From: CAZMZF01 sp964570765
GTDB taxonomy: Bacteria; Zixibacteria; MSB-5A5; RBG-16-43-9
Reading direction: 5' to 3'
Length of the DNA stretch: 37,342 nucleotides
Assembly (NCBI GenBank): GCA_964570765.1
Contig: CAZMZF010000024.1
Span: 1-37,342 of the forward strand
Made by a program: the position numbers and the translations under genes. The notes under the pieces were generated by a model. That model did not search any database, was not told the origin of the DNA, and worked only from the letters and a program-made list of their open reading frames with translations. Of the stretch, positions 1 through 8,004 are shown one piece after another; position 1 is the first letter of the stretch, and each line of letters starts with the position of its first letter.

Positions 1-431
1 GGAGCCAATTAGATATCGCCACTATGGCTGGCTCAACCTCTACCATAATGACCATCCTGTTAGGAGTTATCGCTTCGATCTCCTTGATAGTTGGCGGGAT
101 CGGGATTATGAACATTATGTTAGTCTCGGTAACTGAAAGGACCAGAGAAATAGGAATCAGGATGGCAGTGGGAGCTAAAGCGAAAGATATATTAACCCAG
201 TTTCTAATAGAGTCCATGGTTTTAAGCTTGATCGGAGGTTTGATTGGAATAATCTTAGGAGTTTTGAGTTCACAATTAATCTCTGTAATCTTACACTGGT
301 CAATTTACACCTCAGCTCCTGCAGTAGTTTTATCCTTCCTTTTTGCCGGTTTTGTCGGAGTATTCTTCGGCTTCTATCCAGCCAGAAAAGCCTCCCTCTT
401 AGACCCGATAGAGGCTTTAAGATATGAATAA
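1..431 (+). CDS. MacB/FtsX-type ABC transporter permease, C-terminal part (5' end outside window)
   Basis: Partial gene: the frame is open from base 3 and the first Met at base 24 is internal. The visible part is the FtsX-like permease domain of a MacB/LolC-type ABC exporter. It has a membrane helix (ILLGVIASISLIVGGIGI), then the family hallmark MLVSVTERTREIGIRMAVGA, then two more hydrophobic segments and the usual short tail with the motif PARKASLLDPIEALRYE. In the family these proteins work in the inner membrane as dimers with an ATPase, moving peptides, lipoproteins or drugs towards the outside in Gram-negative cells. The substrate cannot be told from this fragment. The stop TAA at 429-431 is followed by a hairpin. 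The family call is firm. Confidence 0.93.
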   Translation, partial: SQLDIATMAGSTSTIMTILLGVIASISLIVGGIGIMNIMLVSVTERTREIGIRMAVGAKAKDILTQFLIESMVLSLIGGLIGIILGVLSSQLISVILHWSIYTSAPAVVLSFLFAGFVGVFFGFYPARKASLLDPIEALRYE

Positions 432-443
432 AAGATAGAATTA

Positions 444-466
444 AGGGTGGAGTCAAGCTCCTCCCT
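444..466 (+). terminator. Possible terminator hairpin after the ABC permease
   Basis: The inverted repeat AGGG-T-GGAG / CTCC-T-CCCT with a TCAAG loop begins 13 bases after the permease stop. There is no T-run behind it, so an intrinsic terminator is possible but weak. The rest of 467-629 has no gene that I trust. It holds a short palindrome around TCCTACAGATCCGTAGGA (about 550-567) resembling elements seen elsewhere in the window. Confidence 0.35.
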
Positions 467-629
467 AAGCGACCTTGTTCATAGCCACTTTGCTGGCGTA
501 GGCAGTTTACAGCGTCTGGGTTTATCCCTGACATTTTCAATGAACAACAATCCTACAGATCCGTAGGAAAGGATATACCCAATCCTAAACAAATTCAAAC
601 AGAGGTCTTGACATTCAAAAAATTGACAG

Positions 630-657
630 TTGCTATTTACTTTTGATGTTATATAAT
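630..657 (+). promoter_or_regulatory. Candidate sigma-70 promoter of the hsdMSR operon
   Basis: A perfect -10 box TATAAT at 652-657 is preceded at 16 bases by TTGCTA (630-635), four of six matches to the -35 consensus. Two better TTGACA hexamers at 608-613 and 623-628 are too far from this -10. A ribosome binding site AGGAG (677-681) stands 8 bases before the hsdM ATG at 690. Confidence 0.5.
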
Positions 658-689
658 ATATAGATACCTCTTGAACAGGAGAATTTTAA

Positions 690-2219
690 ATGGTTAATAA
701 AAACCTTGATACAAAAACCTTAGAGAGCTGGCTGTGGGAGGCAGCTTGCAAGATCAGAGGTGAAATCGATGCACCCAAGTACAAAGATTACATTTTACCT
801 CTTATTTTCCTGAAAAGACTCTCTGATGTTTTCGAAGATGAAATAATAAAGTTATCTGATAGCTATGGTGATAAAAGTGTGGTTGAGCAATTACTGAATC
901 AAGATCATGGCTTGGTCCGTTTCTATTTACCCCCGCAGACAAAATGGGAGAGTATAGCCAGACAAACGACCAATGTCGGAGAGTACCTGACCGACGCTGT
1001 CCGCTTCATAGCCAGAGAAAATCCTAAACTACAGGGGGTAATTGACATAGTGGATTTCAATGCCACAGCAGCCGGGCAAAGGATTATAAGCGATGATAAG
1101 CTAAAAACACTCATAGATATTATGGGAAGATATAGACTCGGCTTGAAAGATGTTGAACCAGATATACTCGGCAGGGCTTACGAGTATCTTCTGAGGAAAT
1201 TCGCTGAGGGTTCAGGTCAAAGTGCAGGTGAATTCTATACTCCCAGAGAGGTTGCCATCTTGATGTCACATATACTTGACCCTGAGCCGGGAAATGAGAT
1301 ATATGATCCCTGCTGTGGCTCTGGCGGTCTTTTGATCAAATGTGCCCTCAGGTTTAAAGAAAAATATCACGATGACTCATCAGTTGAGCCTTTGAACTTC
1401 TATGGTCAGGAATTCCTCCCTTCAACCTTTGCTATGGCAAAGATGAACGTCTTTATACATGATATGGAAGCTCAGATTGCTTTAGGAGATACTATGGTGA
1501 CGCCAAAATTTACCAATCCTGACGGTTCTCTGAGAAAATTTGATATAGTCACAGCAAATCCGATGTGGAACCAGGATTTCCCGCAAAGTACTTATGAGAA
1601 CGACCCCTATAACCGTTTTAACTTTGGCTATCCGCCCTCAAACAGCGCAGACTGGGGCTGGATTCAGCATATGTTTGCTTCTTTGAATGAAAAAGGGATA
1701 ATGGCAGTGGTTCTGGATACTGGTGCTCCTTCCAGGGGAAGTGGAAATGTCGGCAGAAACAGGGAAAGGGATATAAGAAAAGAATTTGTGGAGAAAGATT
1801 TTGTAGAAGCAGTCCTTCTTCTGCCAGAAAACCTATTCTACAACACGACCGCTCCAGGGATAATCCTAGTGCTCAACAAAGAGAAAAGAAAGAAAAACGA
1901 AATACTCCTTGTCAATGCCTCAAAGCTTTTCAATAAAGGTAGACCAAAGAATTATCTACCTGATGAAAGCATAAAGCAGATTTCGGAGATTCTCCTGAAC
2001 TGGAAAGAGGAAAACGGCATAAGTAAGATAATCAGCAAAGAAGAAGCTGTTAAGAATGACTACAATCTCAGCCCGTCTCGCTATGTCGCACAAGACGGCG
2101 CAGATGAAACCCTGCCATTGGAAGATGCAGTTGTCTTGCTTCAGGAAGCAGAAGAGGAAAGAAACCAGGCGGATACGAAATTAAGAGAGATTATTAAGAA
2201 TTTGGGAATTGAATTATGA
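690..2219 (+). CDS. hsdM: Type I restriction-modification system, DNA methyltransferase subunit HsdM
   Basis: N6-adenine methyltransferase subunit of a type I R-M complex (M2S1 methylase, R2M2S1 nuclease), 509 aa, normal for the family. The N-terminal HsdM helical domain begins LESWLWEAACKIRG. The SAM-binding motif I is DPCCGSGG at residues 206-213, and the catalytic motif IV is NPMW at residues 290-293. The common form of motif IV is NPPF/Y, but NPMW keeps the catalytic Asn-Pro and the aromatic residue, so activity is expected. The helical tail (EEAEEERNQADTKLREI) would contact HsdS. Start ATG 690 has AGGAG upstream. The stop overlaps the hsdS start by 4 bases (ATGA), so translation is coupled. 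Confidence 0.96.
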   Translation: MVNKNLDTKTLESWLWEAACKIRGEIDAPKYKDYILPLIFLKRLSDVFEDEIIKLSDSYGDKSVVEQLLNQDHGLVRFYLPPQTKWESIARQTTNVGEYLTDAVRFIARENPKLQGVIDIVDFNATAAGQRIISDDKLKTLIDIMGRYRLGLKDVEPDILGRAYEYLLRKFAEGSGQSAGEFYTPREVAILMSHILDPEPGNEIYDPCCGSGGLLIKCALRFKEKYHDDSSVEPLNFYGQEFLPSTFAMAKMNVFIHDMEAQIALGDTMVTPKFTNPDGSLRKFDIVTANPMWNQDFPQSTYENDPYNRFNFGYPPSNSADWGWIQHMFASLNEKGIMAVVLDTGAPSRGSGNVGRNRERDIRKEFVEKDFVEAVLLLPENLFYNTTAPGIILVLNKEKRKKNEILLVNASKLFNKGRPKNYLPDESIKQISEILLNWKEENGISKIISKEEAVKNDYNLSPSRYVAQDGADETLPLEDAVVLLQEAEEERNQADTKLREIIKNLGIEL

Positions 2220-3517
2220 AGAATGGTGTAGAGGCGAACAGCTATTCGCCCACAAAAGAGACCGAAATCGGTTTACTGCCTGAGGACTGGCGGGTTGTGA
2301 GGCTGGGCGATTATTGTAAACTACTAGGAGGGTATGCATTTAAATCAGGTGATTATATAAAGGAAGGCATTCTCATTGTTAAGATTGGAAATCTACAAAA
2401 TGGATCAATTGAATTGAATAAAGAAAATAGTTTCCTCCAATCATCAAAATTGGATACTACATTAAACAAGTACAAGCTTAAAGGAGGAGATATTTTAATT
2501 GCACTGACCGGTGCAACAACAGGAAAAACCGCGAAAGTGCCACAAAAATTTGAAGGTTCATTATTAAACCAGCGTGTTGGGAAATTTGATATTTTTAATA
2601 ATCAACTATATGAGGGTTTTCTTAGATTTTACATTTCTACAAATGAATTTCAAACAGGGATAAAAAACAACATTCTGCAAAGTGCTCAAGGAAATGTTAG
2701 CCCTAAACAAATAGAAAATCTTCTCATTCCCCTCCCCCCTCTCCCCGAACAAAAGAAAATCTCCGCTGTGCTTAATGCTGTGCAGGAGATAAAGGGGAAA
2801 ACAGAAGAATTGATAAAAGCCACAAAAGAGCTCAAAAAATCCCTAATGAAACACCTTTTTACCTATGGAACAGTGCCGATAAATGAAGCGGAAAAGGTGC
2901 CTCTGAAAGAGACAGAGATAGGTCTGATGCCGGAGGATTGGGAGGTTGTAAGCCTGGGAGAGGCTGCTGATAAGAGAAACGAGACTATAACACCCTCAAA
3001 AGAGGGGCAATATAAATATGTTGGACTAGAACATATAAACTCCGGTGAACTAAGCCTTAAAAGATACGGCTCTGATAAAGAAGTCAGAAGTGCCAAGAGT
3101 CACTTTTATGTTGGAGACATTCTTTATGGAAAATTGCGTCCATATCTTGACAAGTGTGTGACGGCTGATTTCGAAGGGATCTGTTCAACTGATATAATCG
3201 TTCTAACTCCATCTGAGACTATGGTCAATCAATATCTTGCTAATTTCATGCATTTGAAGCCCTTTGTTAAGTATGCTACTAAAACGATGACAGGGGTAAA
3301 CCATCCAAGAACATCATGGCAAAAATTAAGTACATATCCGGTTCCTCGCCCTCCTCTTCCCCTTCAGCAAAAGATCGCAGAAATTCTTTCTGAAGTAGAC
3401 GAAAAAATTGACGCTGAGGAAGACAAAAAGAAAGCGCTGGAGGAACTTTTTAAGACCTTGCTTAATAATCTTATGACTGGAAAGATTAGGGTGAATGATC
3501 TGGAGATTCCTGTATGA
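2216..3517 (+). CDS. hsdS: Type I restriction-modification system, specificity subunit HsdS
   Basis: Specificity subunit, 433 aa, that reads the bipartite target sequence and holds HsdM and HsdR together. Two target recognition domains are visible, each opened by nearly the same words: ETEIGLLPEDWRVVRLGD near residue 15 and ETEIGLMPEDWEVVSLGE near residue 232. Each closes with a PLPPLPEQKKI-type stretch and a long helix (near residues 170-215 and 380-425). This is the classic two-fold pseudo-symmetric HsdS. The internal duplication is also plain in the DNA (about 2254-2310 against 2905-2960) and could recombine to exchange recognition halves. The gene overlaps hsdM upstream and hsdR downstream by 4 bases each. 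Confidence 0.95.
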   Translation: MKNGVEANSYSPTKETEIGLLPEDWRVVRLGDYCKLLGGYAFKSGDYIKEGILIVKIGNLQNGSIELNKENSFLQSSKLDTTLNKYKLKGGDILIALTGATTGKTAKVPQKFEGSLLNQRVGKFDIFNNQLYEGFLRFYISTNEFQTGIKNNILQSAQGNVSPKQIENLLIPLPPLPEQKKISAVLNAVQEIKGKTEELIKATKELKKSLMKHLFTYGTVPINEAEKVPLKETEIGLMPEDWEVVSLGEAADKRNETITPSKEGQYKYVGLEHINSGELSLKRYGSDKEVRSAKSHFYVGDILYGKLRPYLDKCVTADFEGICSTDIIVLTPSETMVNQYLANFMHLKPFVKYATKTMTGVNHPRTSWQKLSTYPVPRPPLPLQQKIAEILSEVDEKIDAEEDKKKALEELFKTLLNNLMTGKIRVNDLEIPV

Positions 3518-6480
3518 CTGAGAAAATTGGTGGAGAGAGATATTCCGTTCAAAATCCTCTGATAAGTTACATCAGAGAAAAAGCGGCTGAATATATCACC
3601 TCAGATGGCAAAAAGATTATTCTCAATCTTGGTTGGGAATATGTTCCACCAGAAGAGGCACTCAAACTGAGAGGCGGCGAAACCGGGTTTGTATTCAAGG
3701 ATATATTTCTTAATCAGATACAGAAGCTCAATTCCGACTTTATGACCCCGGAGCTGGCTGAGGAGTTAATCAGAAGGGTTGAAAGAATCCCTGCCAACAT
3801 AGAAGGGAATCTTATTGCTTGGGAGTATCTCAAGGGCTTGAGAACAGTTTTCGTTCCAAAGGAAAAAAGAGAGAGAAATGTCAGATTTATTGATACGGAA
3901 AAAATTGATGAAAACATATTTCAGGTAACCGATGAGTTTGAGTTCACCAACGGAAGCCAGACGATTAAACCAGATATAGTTTTCCTCATAAATGGCATCC
4001 CTGTATTTCTTATTAAGACCAAATCTGCTCACAAGATAGAAGGTATAGCTGAAGCTTTAGACCAGATAAGAAGATACCACAGGGAATGTCCGGAGCTTTT
4101 AGCTATTTTACAAATTTATGCCCTGACCCATATTATCAGATATTACTATAGCGCCACCTGGAACACCTCAGCAAAATCCCTGTTCAACTGGAAAGAAGAA
4201 GTAGGAATGTCTGGTAGCACACCAAATTTCGAATTGCTGGTAAAAACCTTCTTAGATAGAAACAGGGTTGTCAAGATATTGACTGATTATATCCTCTTCA
4301 CCAGACAGGATGATGAGCTAAAAAAGGTAATCTTAAGACCACATCAGACCAGGGCAGTAGAAAAACTGGTCAGCAGGGCAAAAGATGAAAAAAAGAAAAG
4401 AGGGCTGGTCTGGCATACCCAGGGTTCTGGCAAAACCTATACTATGATAGTAACTGCTCAAAAAATCATCGAGAATCCAGTCTTTGAGAGCCCCACTGTG
4501 ATTATGCTTGTGGATAGGAACGAGCTTGAAACCCAGTTATTTGGCAATCTTGATGCAGTGGGTATAAAAGAAATTGAAGTGGCTGAAAGCAAAAAACATC
4601 TAGAAAAGCTTCTCTCCACTGACAAAAGAGGGCTTATCGTTTCAATGATTCATAAATTTGAAGATATGCCGGAGAATATCAACACCAGAAAAAGTATCTT
4701 TGTGCTGGTGGATGAAGCTCACAGAACAACTAGTGGAAAATTGGGTAACTACTTGATGGGTGCTTTGCCTAACGCCACCTATATCGGATTTACTGGAACA
4801 CCAATTGATAAAACTGTTTTCGGTCAGGGCACATTCATAACCTTCGGCAAGGATGACCCACCACATGGCTACCTTGATAAGTACAGCATTGCAGAATCGA
4901 TAGAAGATGGGACAACCGTTCCTCTTCATTACAGCCTTGCACCGAATGAACTCAGAGTTGACAAGGAGACACTTGAGAAAGAATTCTTAGACCTTAAAGA
5001 AGCAGAGGGGGTTAGTGACATAGAAGAACTTAATAAGGTCTTGGAAAGGGCAGTCACCCTGAAGAATATGCTGAAGAATAAAGAAAGGGTTGAGAGGATA
5101 GGCAAGTATGCGGCTGAACATTACAAGGAACATATCGAGCCAATGGGCTATAAAGCCTTTTTCGTGGCGGTTGATAGAGAAGCCTGTGCCTTTTACAAAA
5201 AGGAACTGGACAAACATCTACCAAAAGAATATTCTCAGGTAGTCTATAGCCCATATTATAACGACCAACCGGAACTATCACAATACCACTTAACTGAGGA
5301 ACAGGAAAAAAGGATACGAAAAGCATTTAGAGAGCCAGATAAGCTTCCCAAGATATTGATTGTGACTGAAAAACTTCTTACCGGTTTTGATGCCCCAATA
5401 CTTTACTGTATGTATCTGGACAAGCCTATGCGAGACCATGTGCTTTTGCAGGCAATTGCCAGGGTTAACCGACCCTATGAAGACGATGAGGGCAGGAAAA
5501 AGCCATCAGGTTTTGTCCTGGACTTTGTGGGTATATTCGACAACCTCGAGAAAGCCCTTGCCTTTGACTCTCAGGATATAGTAGGTGTGGTTCAAGATAT
5601 TGAGGTTTTGAAGAAGAGGTTTGCTGAATTGATGGAAGAGGCAAAAAAGAATTATCTTGTTATATTAAAAGGGAAAACCCAGGATAAGGCAGTTGAAGCT
5701 ATTCTGGAAAATTTTATGGACGAAGAAAGCAGGCATGAGTTTTATCAGTTTTTCAAAGAGGCCTCAACCATATATGATATTCTATCTCCTGACTCATTCC
5801 TGAGACCTTACCTTGAAGATGTGGAAATTCTAGCAAGAATTTACAGGATATTAAGAGAAGCCTATGAACCGGGAATTAAGGTCGATAAAGATTTTTCAAG
5901 GAAAACTGCTAAACTGGTTCAAAAACATGCAAAAGGAGGACCAATAAAAGACACATTGGAAGTCTATGAAATCAATGAGGAGACTTTAAGGAAAATTGAA
6001 GAAAGTAAAGTCTCTGATACAGAAAAAATCTTTAACCTCATTAAAAGTATTGGGAAAGTCATTTCAGACAATATCGGTACATCGCCCTATCTGATTTCCA
6101 TTGGTGAAAAAGCAGAACTCCTAATCAAACTGTATAAAGAAAGGCAGACAACCACCCAAAGAACACTCGATGAATTGAAGAAGTTGATTGAGGAAATGAA
6201 CGCTGCTCGAAGGGAACAGTCTGAGAAAAATATGCCTGCAGAAGTATTCTCTATTTTCTGGCTTTTGAAAAATGAAGGCATAGATAATCCCGAAGATAAA
6301 GCAAATCTCATGAGAGGAGTTTTAGAGAAATATCCACACTGGAAAACGAGTGAAAAACACAATAGAGAGGTTAAACAGGAGCTTTACAAAGTTTTACTCC
6401 AGGCTGGAATAAAAGATACACAGAAAATCACAAAAATCGCTCAGAATATAATGAAAGTCATAAAAGGTGGTCCAGAATGA
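3514..6480 (+). CDS. hsdR: Type I restriction-modification system, restriction subunit HsdR (nuclease motif altered)
   Basis: Translocase and nuclease subunit, 988 aa. The N-terminal HSDR_N nuclease domain has Asp154 (KPDIVF) and QxxxY (QIRRY), but the expected ExK reads KTK: Lys168 (AAG, 4012-4014) stands where catalytic Glu is usual, with Lys170 kept. The SF2 motor is intact: Walker A TQGSGKT at 302-308, DEAH at 400-403, and a helicase C-terminal half with QAIARVNRPYEDDEG. The helical C-terminal region is normal for the family and binds HsdM. By homology the protein should still translocate DNA by ATP hydrolysis, while cleavage is doubtful. It starts inside hsdS (ATGA overlap) and ends overlapping the next gene by 4 bases. 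Confidence 0.95.
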   Translation: MTEKIGGERYSVQNPLISYIREKAAEYITSDGKKIILNLGWEYVPPEEALKLRGGETGFVFKDIFLNQIQKLNSDFMTPELAEELIRRVERIPANIEGNLIAWEYLKGLRTVFVPKEKRERNVRFIDTEKIDENIFQVTDEFEFTNGSQTIKPDIVFLINGIPVFLIKTKSAHKIEGIAEALDQIRRYHRECPELLAILQIYALTHIIRYYYSATWNTSAKSLFNWKEEVGMSGSTPNFELLVKTFLDRNRVVKILTDYILFTRQDDELKKVILRPHQTRAVEKLVSRAKDEKKKRGLVWHTQGSGKTYTMIVTAQKIIENPVFESPTVIMLVDRNELETQLFGNLDAVGIKEIEVAESKKHLEKLLSTDKRGLIVSMIHKFEDMPENINTRKSIFVLVDEAHRTTSGKLGNYLMGALPNATYIGFTGTPIDKTVFGQGTFITFGKDDPPHGYLDKYSIAESIEDGTTVPLHYSLAPNELRVDKETLEKEFLDLKEAEGVSDIEELNKVLERAVTLKNMLKNKERVERIGKYAAEHYKEHIEPMGYKAFFVAVDREACAFYKKELDKHLPKEYSQVVYSPYYNDQPELSQYHLTEEQEKRIRKAFREPDKLPKILIVTEKLLTGFDAPILYCMYLDKPMRDHVLLQAIARVNRPYEDDEGRKKPSGFVLDFVGIFDNLEKALAFDSQDIVGVVQDIEVLKKRFAELMEEAKKNYLVILKGKTQDKAVEAILENFMDEESRHEFYQFFKEASTIYDILSPDSFLRPYLEDVEILARIYRILREAYEPGIKVDKDFSRKTAKLVQKHAKGGPIKDTLEVYEINEETLRKIEESKVSDTEKIFNLIKSIGKVISDNIGTSPYLISIGEKAELLIKLYKERQTTTQRTLDELKKLIEEMNAARREQSEKNMPAEVFSIFWLLKNEGIDNPEDKANLMRGVLEKYPHWKTSEKHNREVKQELYKVLLQAGIKDTQKITKIAQNIMKVIKGGPE

Positions 6481-6758
6481 TTACGCCCGAAGAATTCAAG
6501 CAAAATGTTCGGGGCATTGCTATAGAAATTGGGGTAACGTATAAAGAGATTCATATTCGAAAGATGGAAAGGAAATGGGCGAGCTGCTCCAGTAAAGGGA
6601 GATTAACATTCGATTTTTCACTCTTAAACGAACCTAAAAAAGTCAGATTGAGAATAATTCTTCACGAGCTTTTGCATTTTAAATATCCAAATCATGGAAG
6701 AATGTTTAAGATCTTACTTAATATTTACTTGAAAAAGATTAAAAAGGAAAGTAGATAA
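6477..6758 (+). CDS. Small YgjP/WLM-type zinc metallopeptidase in the hsd operon
   Basis: A 93-aa protein with the zincin signature HELLH (His63, Glu64, His67) and a third candidate ligand His73 in KYPNHGRMF. It is preceded by the strand and loop typical of YgjP/DUF45 proteins (RKMERKWASCSSKGRLTFDFSLL). Family members are about 160-240 aa, so this one is a minimal core without the N-terminal part. It overlaps hsdR by 4 bases (ATGA), so it is the fourth gene of the R-M operon. Such metallopeptidases are often carried next to type I systems. A role in processing or turnover of HsdR is an attractive idea but only inferred. The substrate is unknown. Confidence 0.85.
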   Translation: MITPEEFKQNVRGIAIEIGVTYKEIHIRKMERKWASCSSKGRLTFDFSLLNEPKKVRLRIILHELLHFKYPNHGRMFKILLNIYLKKIKKESR

Positions 6759-6764
6759 TCTCCC

Positions 6765-6869
6765 TCACACCCAGATCGTCTCTTCTCTTTTACACCCGGT
6801 TGAGATTAAATCGATAAAAGACTTACGACCCGTAGGGAAGATTTCTGTTTCGGTCTGGTCTTCTATGAA
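6765..6869 (-). pseudogene. Relic of the 3' end of purA (35 codons) with an in-frame repeat
   Basis: Read on the minus strand, this stretch encodes the last residues of adenylosuccinate synthetase from FIEDQTETEIF to CKREETIWV and the stop. It matches the end of the intact purA at 8005-8082. Over the 26 shared codons there are six base differences, four of them silent. The relic also carries an extra 27 bases (6810-6836) coding PTGRKSFID in frame. Upstream of the Phe codon the similarity stops. Mostly silent divergence and a preserved frame imply the fragment came from a purA that was functional. It sits only 6 bases after the stop of the metallopeptidase gene. Confidence 0.9.
6810..6836 (-). 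repeat. Short dispersed repeat, family A, copy 1 (inside the purA relic)
   Basis: A 27-base in-frame insertion in the purA relic. On the minus strand it reads CCTACGGGTCGTAAG then TCTTTTATCGAT. The same word occurs at 11777-11804 and 25366-25392 with a few changes. It is absent from the intact purA, so it is a true insertion relative to that copy. Confidence 0.75.
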
Positions 6870-6900
6870 TTATCTTTTTTCTAAAAAGGCTACAAACTTC

Positions 6901-6929
6901 TTGACTTTTGAACACAAATTGTATACAAT
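6901..6929 (+). promoter_or_regulatory. Sigma-70 promoter of the HEPN-MNT operon
   Basis: TTGACT (6901-6906), a 17-base spacer and TACAAT (6924-6929) give five of six matches at both boxes with ideal spacing. The predicted start of transcription is near 6936, about 25 bases before the ATG at 6961. An AAAGGGA ribosome binding site lies at 6948-6954. The promoter is overlaid by the operator-like repeats at 6908-6949. Confidence 0.7.
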
Positions 6930-6949
6930 TGAACACAAATAGTGTTCAA
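6908..6949 (+). promoter_or_regulatory. Operator-like repeats over the HEPN-MNT promoter
   Basis: The octamer TTGAACAC occurs at 6908-6915 and again at 6929-6936, 21 bases apart (two helical turns). The second copy pairs with its inverse GTGTTCAA at 6942-6949 across five bases. Between them lies a perfect 12-base palindrome ATTGTATACAAT (6918-6929) that contains the -10 box. This is the layout of an autoregulated toxin-antitoxin operator. The winged-helix domain of the first gene product is the natural ligand, by inference. Confidence 0.7.
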
Positions 6950-6957
6950 AGGGAACT

Positions 6958-7530
6958 GTGATGCTTGAATATCTGATCCACTCAAAAACTAAACGAAAAC
7001 TATTACGACAATTTCTGCTCAATCCAGAATCCCGCTTCTATGTGCGGGAGCTTGAAAAACAGTTAAAAGAACCTATAAACGCTGTCAGAAGAGAGCTAAG
7101 CCATCTGGAGAAAGCGGGACTTCTCAAGGTAAGAAGAGAAGGAAATCTAAAATATTATCAGGTGGATCAATCCTGTCCTATCTTTCCGGAGTTGAAAAGC
7201 ATCCTTCATCTTACCTTGGGTGTGGGTGATAGTTTAAAAAAGGCACTATCTGACTACAATTCAGTTAAACTGGCATTTATCTATGGTTCAGTTGCTCGGA
7301 ACGAGGAGGATTCTAAAAGCGATGTTGATCTGATGGTAGTAGGAGAGGTTGATGAAATTTCTATGCACAAGATTATTTCTGGTTTAGAGGAGGAACTAAG
7401 GCGGGAGATTAATTATACCGTGATGTCAATGACTGAGTTCAAAAGAAAGCTTAAAGCTGGTGACCCATTCATTAAAAGGATTATAAAGGAACCCAAACTT
7501 ATTCTCAAAGGGAAATTAAATGAGCTTTGA
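6958..7530 (+). CDS. Winged-helix plus MNT-type minimal nucleotidyltransferase (antitoxin of HEPN-MNT pair)
   Basis: A 190-aa protein. Residues 1-75 form an ArsR-like winged helix (SRFYVRELEKQL, VRRELSHLEKAGLLK, then the wing REGNLKYYQV). Residues from about 100 on form a minimal nucleotidyltransferase with GS(X10)DXD: Gly110-Ser111, Asp122 and Asp124 in YGSVARNEEDSKSDVDLMV. In studied HepT/MntA pairs this motif AMPylates a Tyr of the HEPN toxin and silences it. The extra DNA-binding domain suggests that this antitoxin also represses its own operon through the repeats just upstream. Start is GTG 6958 or, more likely, ATG 6961. The 3' end overlaps the HEPN gene by 11 bases. Confidence 0.9.
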   Translation: MMLEYLIHSKTKRKLLRQFLLNPESRFYVRELEKQLKEPINAVRRELSHLEKAGLLKVRREGNLKYYQVDQSCPIFPELKSILHLTLGVGDSLKKALSDYNSVKLAFIYGSVARNEEDSKSDVDLMVVGEVDEISMHKIISGLEEELRREINYTVMSMTEFKRKLKAGDPFIKRIIKEPKLILKGKLNEL

Positions 7531-7945
7531 AAAGCTTTTAGCAGAGGGAAAGATTCATACTTTCAGAGCAACACCAGAGGAGATCGAAAATACTTTCAAG
7601 CTTGCAGAGCGTGATTTGAAAACTGCAGAAAAGAATCTTTCAGGAGATAGTGACTGGGCTTTTTCGATTACCTATAACGCTATTCTGCAAGCCTCGCGGG
7701 CCTATATGTTCTATTCAGGATACCGACCTGCCAGTTTTGAAGCTCATAAGACGATACTGCAATTTATGAAGCTCGCGTTAGGTCAACCCTTTGAAGAAAC
7801 AATATCCTATTTTGACCGGAAAAGAAAGAAAAGACATACAGCAGTCTATGGACAAGTTGGGATAGTAAGTGAAAAGGAAGCCCACGAATTCCTGAAAATA
7901 GCAAAAAATTATGTGACAGAAATAAAGACGAGGCTAAAATTATAA
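7520..7945 (+). CDS. HEPN-domain protein, probable RNase toxin of HEPN-MNT pair
   Basis: A 141-aa all-helical HEPN protein, partner of the preceding nucleotidyltransferase and coded in an 11-base overlap with it. The helix-turn typical of the family is visible (DLKTAEKNL, WAFSITYNAILQASRAYMFYSGYRP, EAHKTILQFM). The catalytic region reads DRKRKKRHTAVYG, giving R100-x5-H106 (the Rx4-6H RNase motif) and R105-x4-Y110, the Tyr being a candidate AMPylation target. By analogy with HepT it would be an RNase that stops growth unless neutralised. The ATG at 7520 has AAAGGGA upstream inside the antitoxin gene. No other domain is seen. Confidence 0.88.
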   Translation: MSFEKLLAEGKIHTFRATPEEIENTFKLAERDLKTAEKNLSGDSDWAFSITYNAILQASRAYMFYSGYRPASFEAHKTILQFMKLALGQPFEETISYFDRKRKKRHTAVYGQVGIVSEKEAHEFLKIAKNYVTEIKTRLKL

Positions 7946-8004
7946 TTCAGGAAACACCGAGAATGAAAATCTTTTTACTAGAACCTAAAAATTCAAAAAA
8001 AACC

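Noticed and set aside
175..540. Minus-strand open frame under the MacB-like permease
   Set aside because: It overlaps the conserved permease frame almost completely and has no recognisable protein features.
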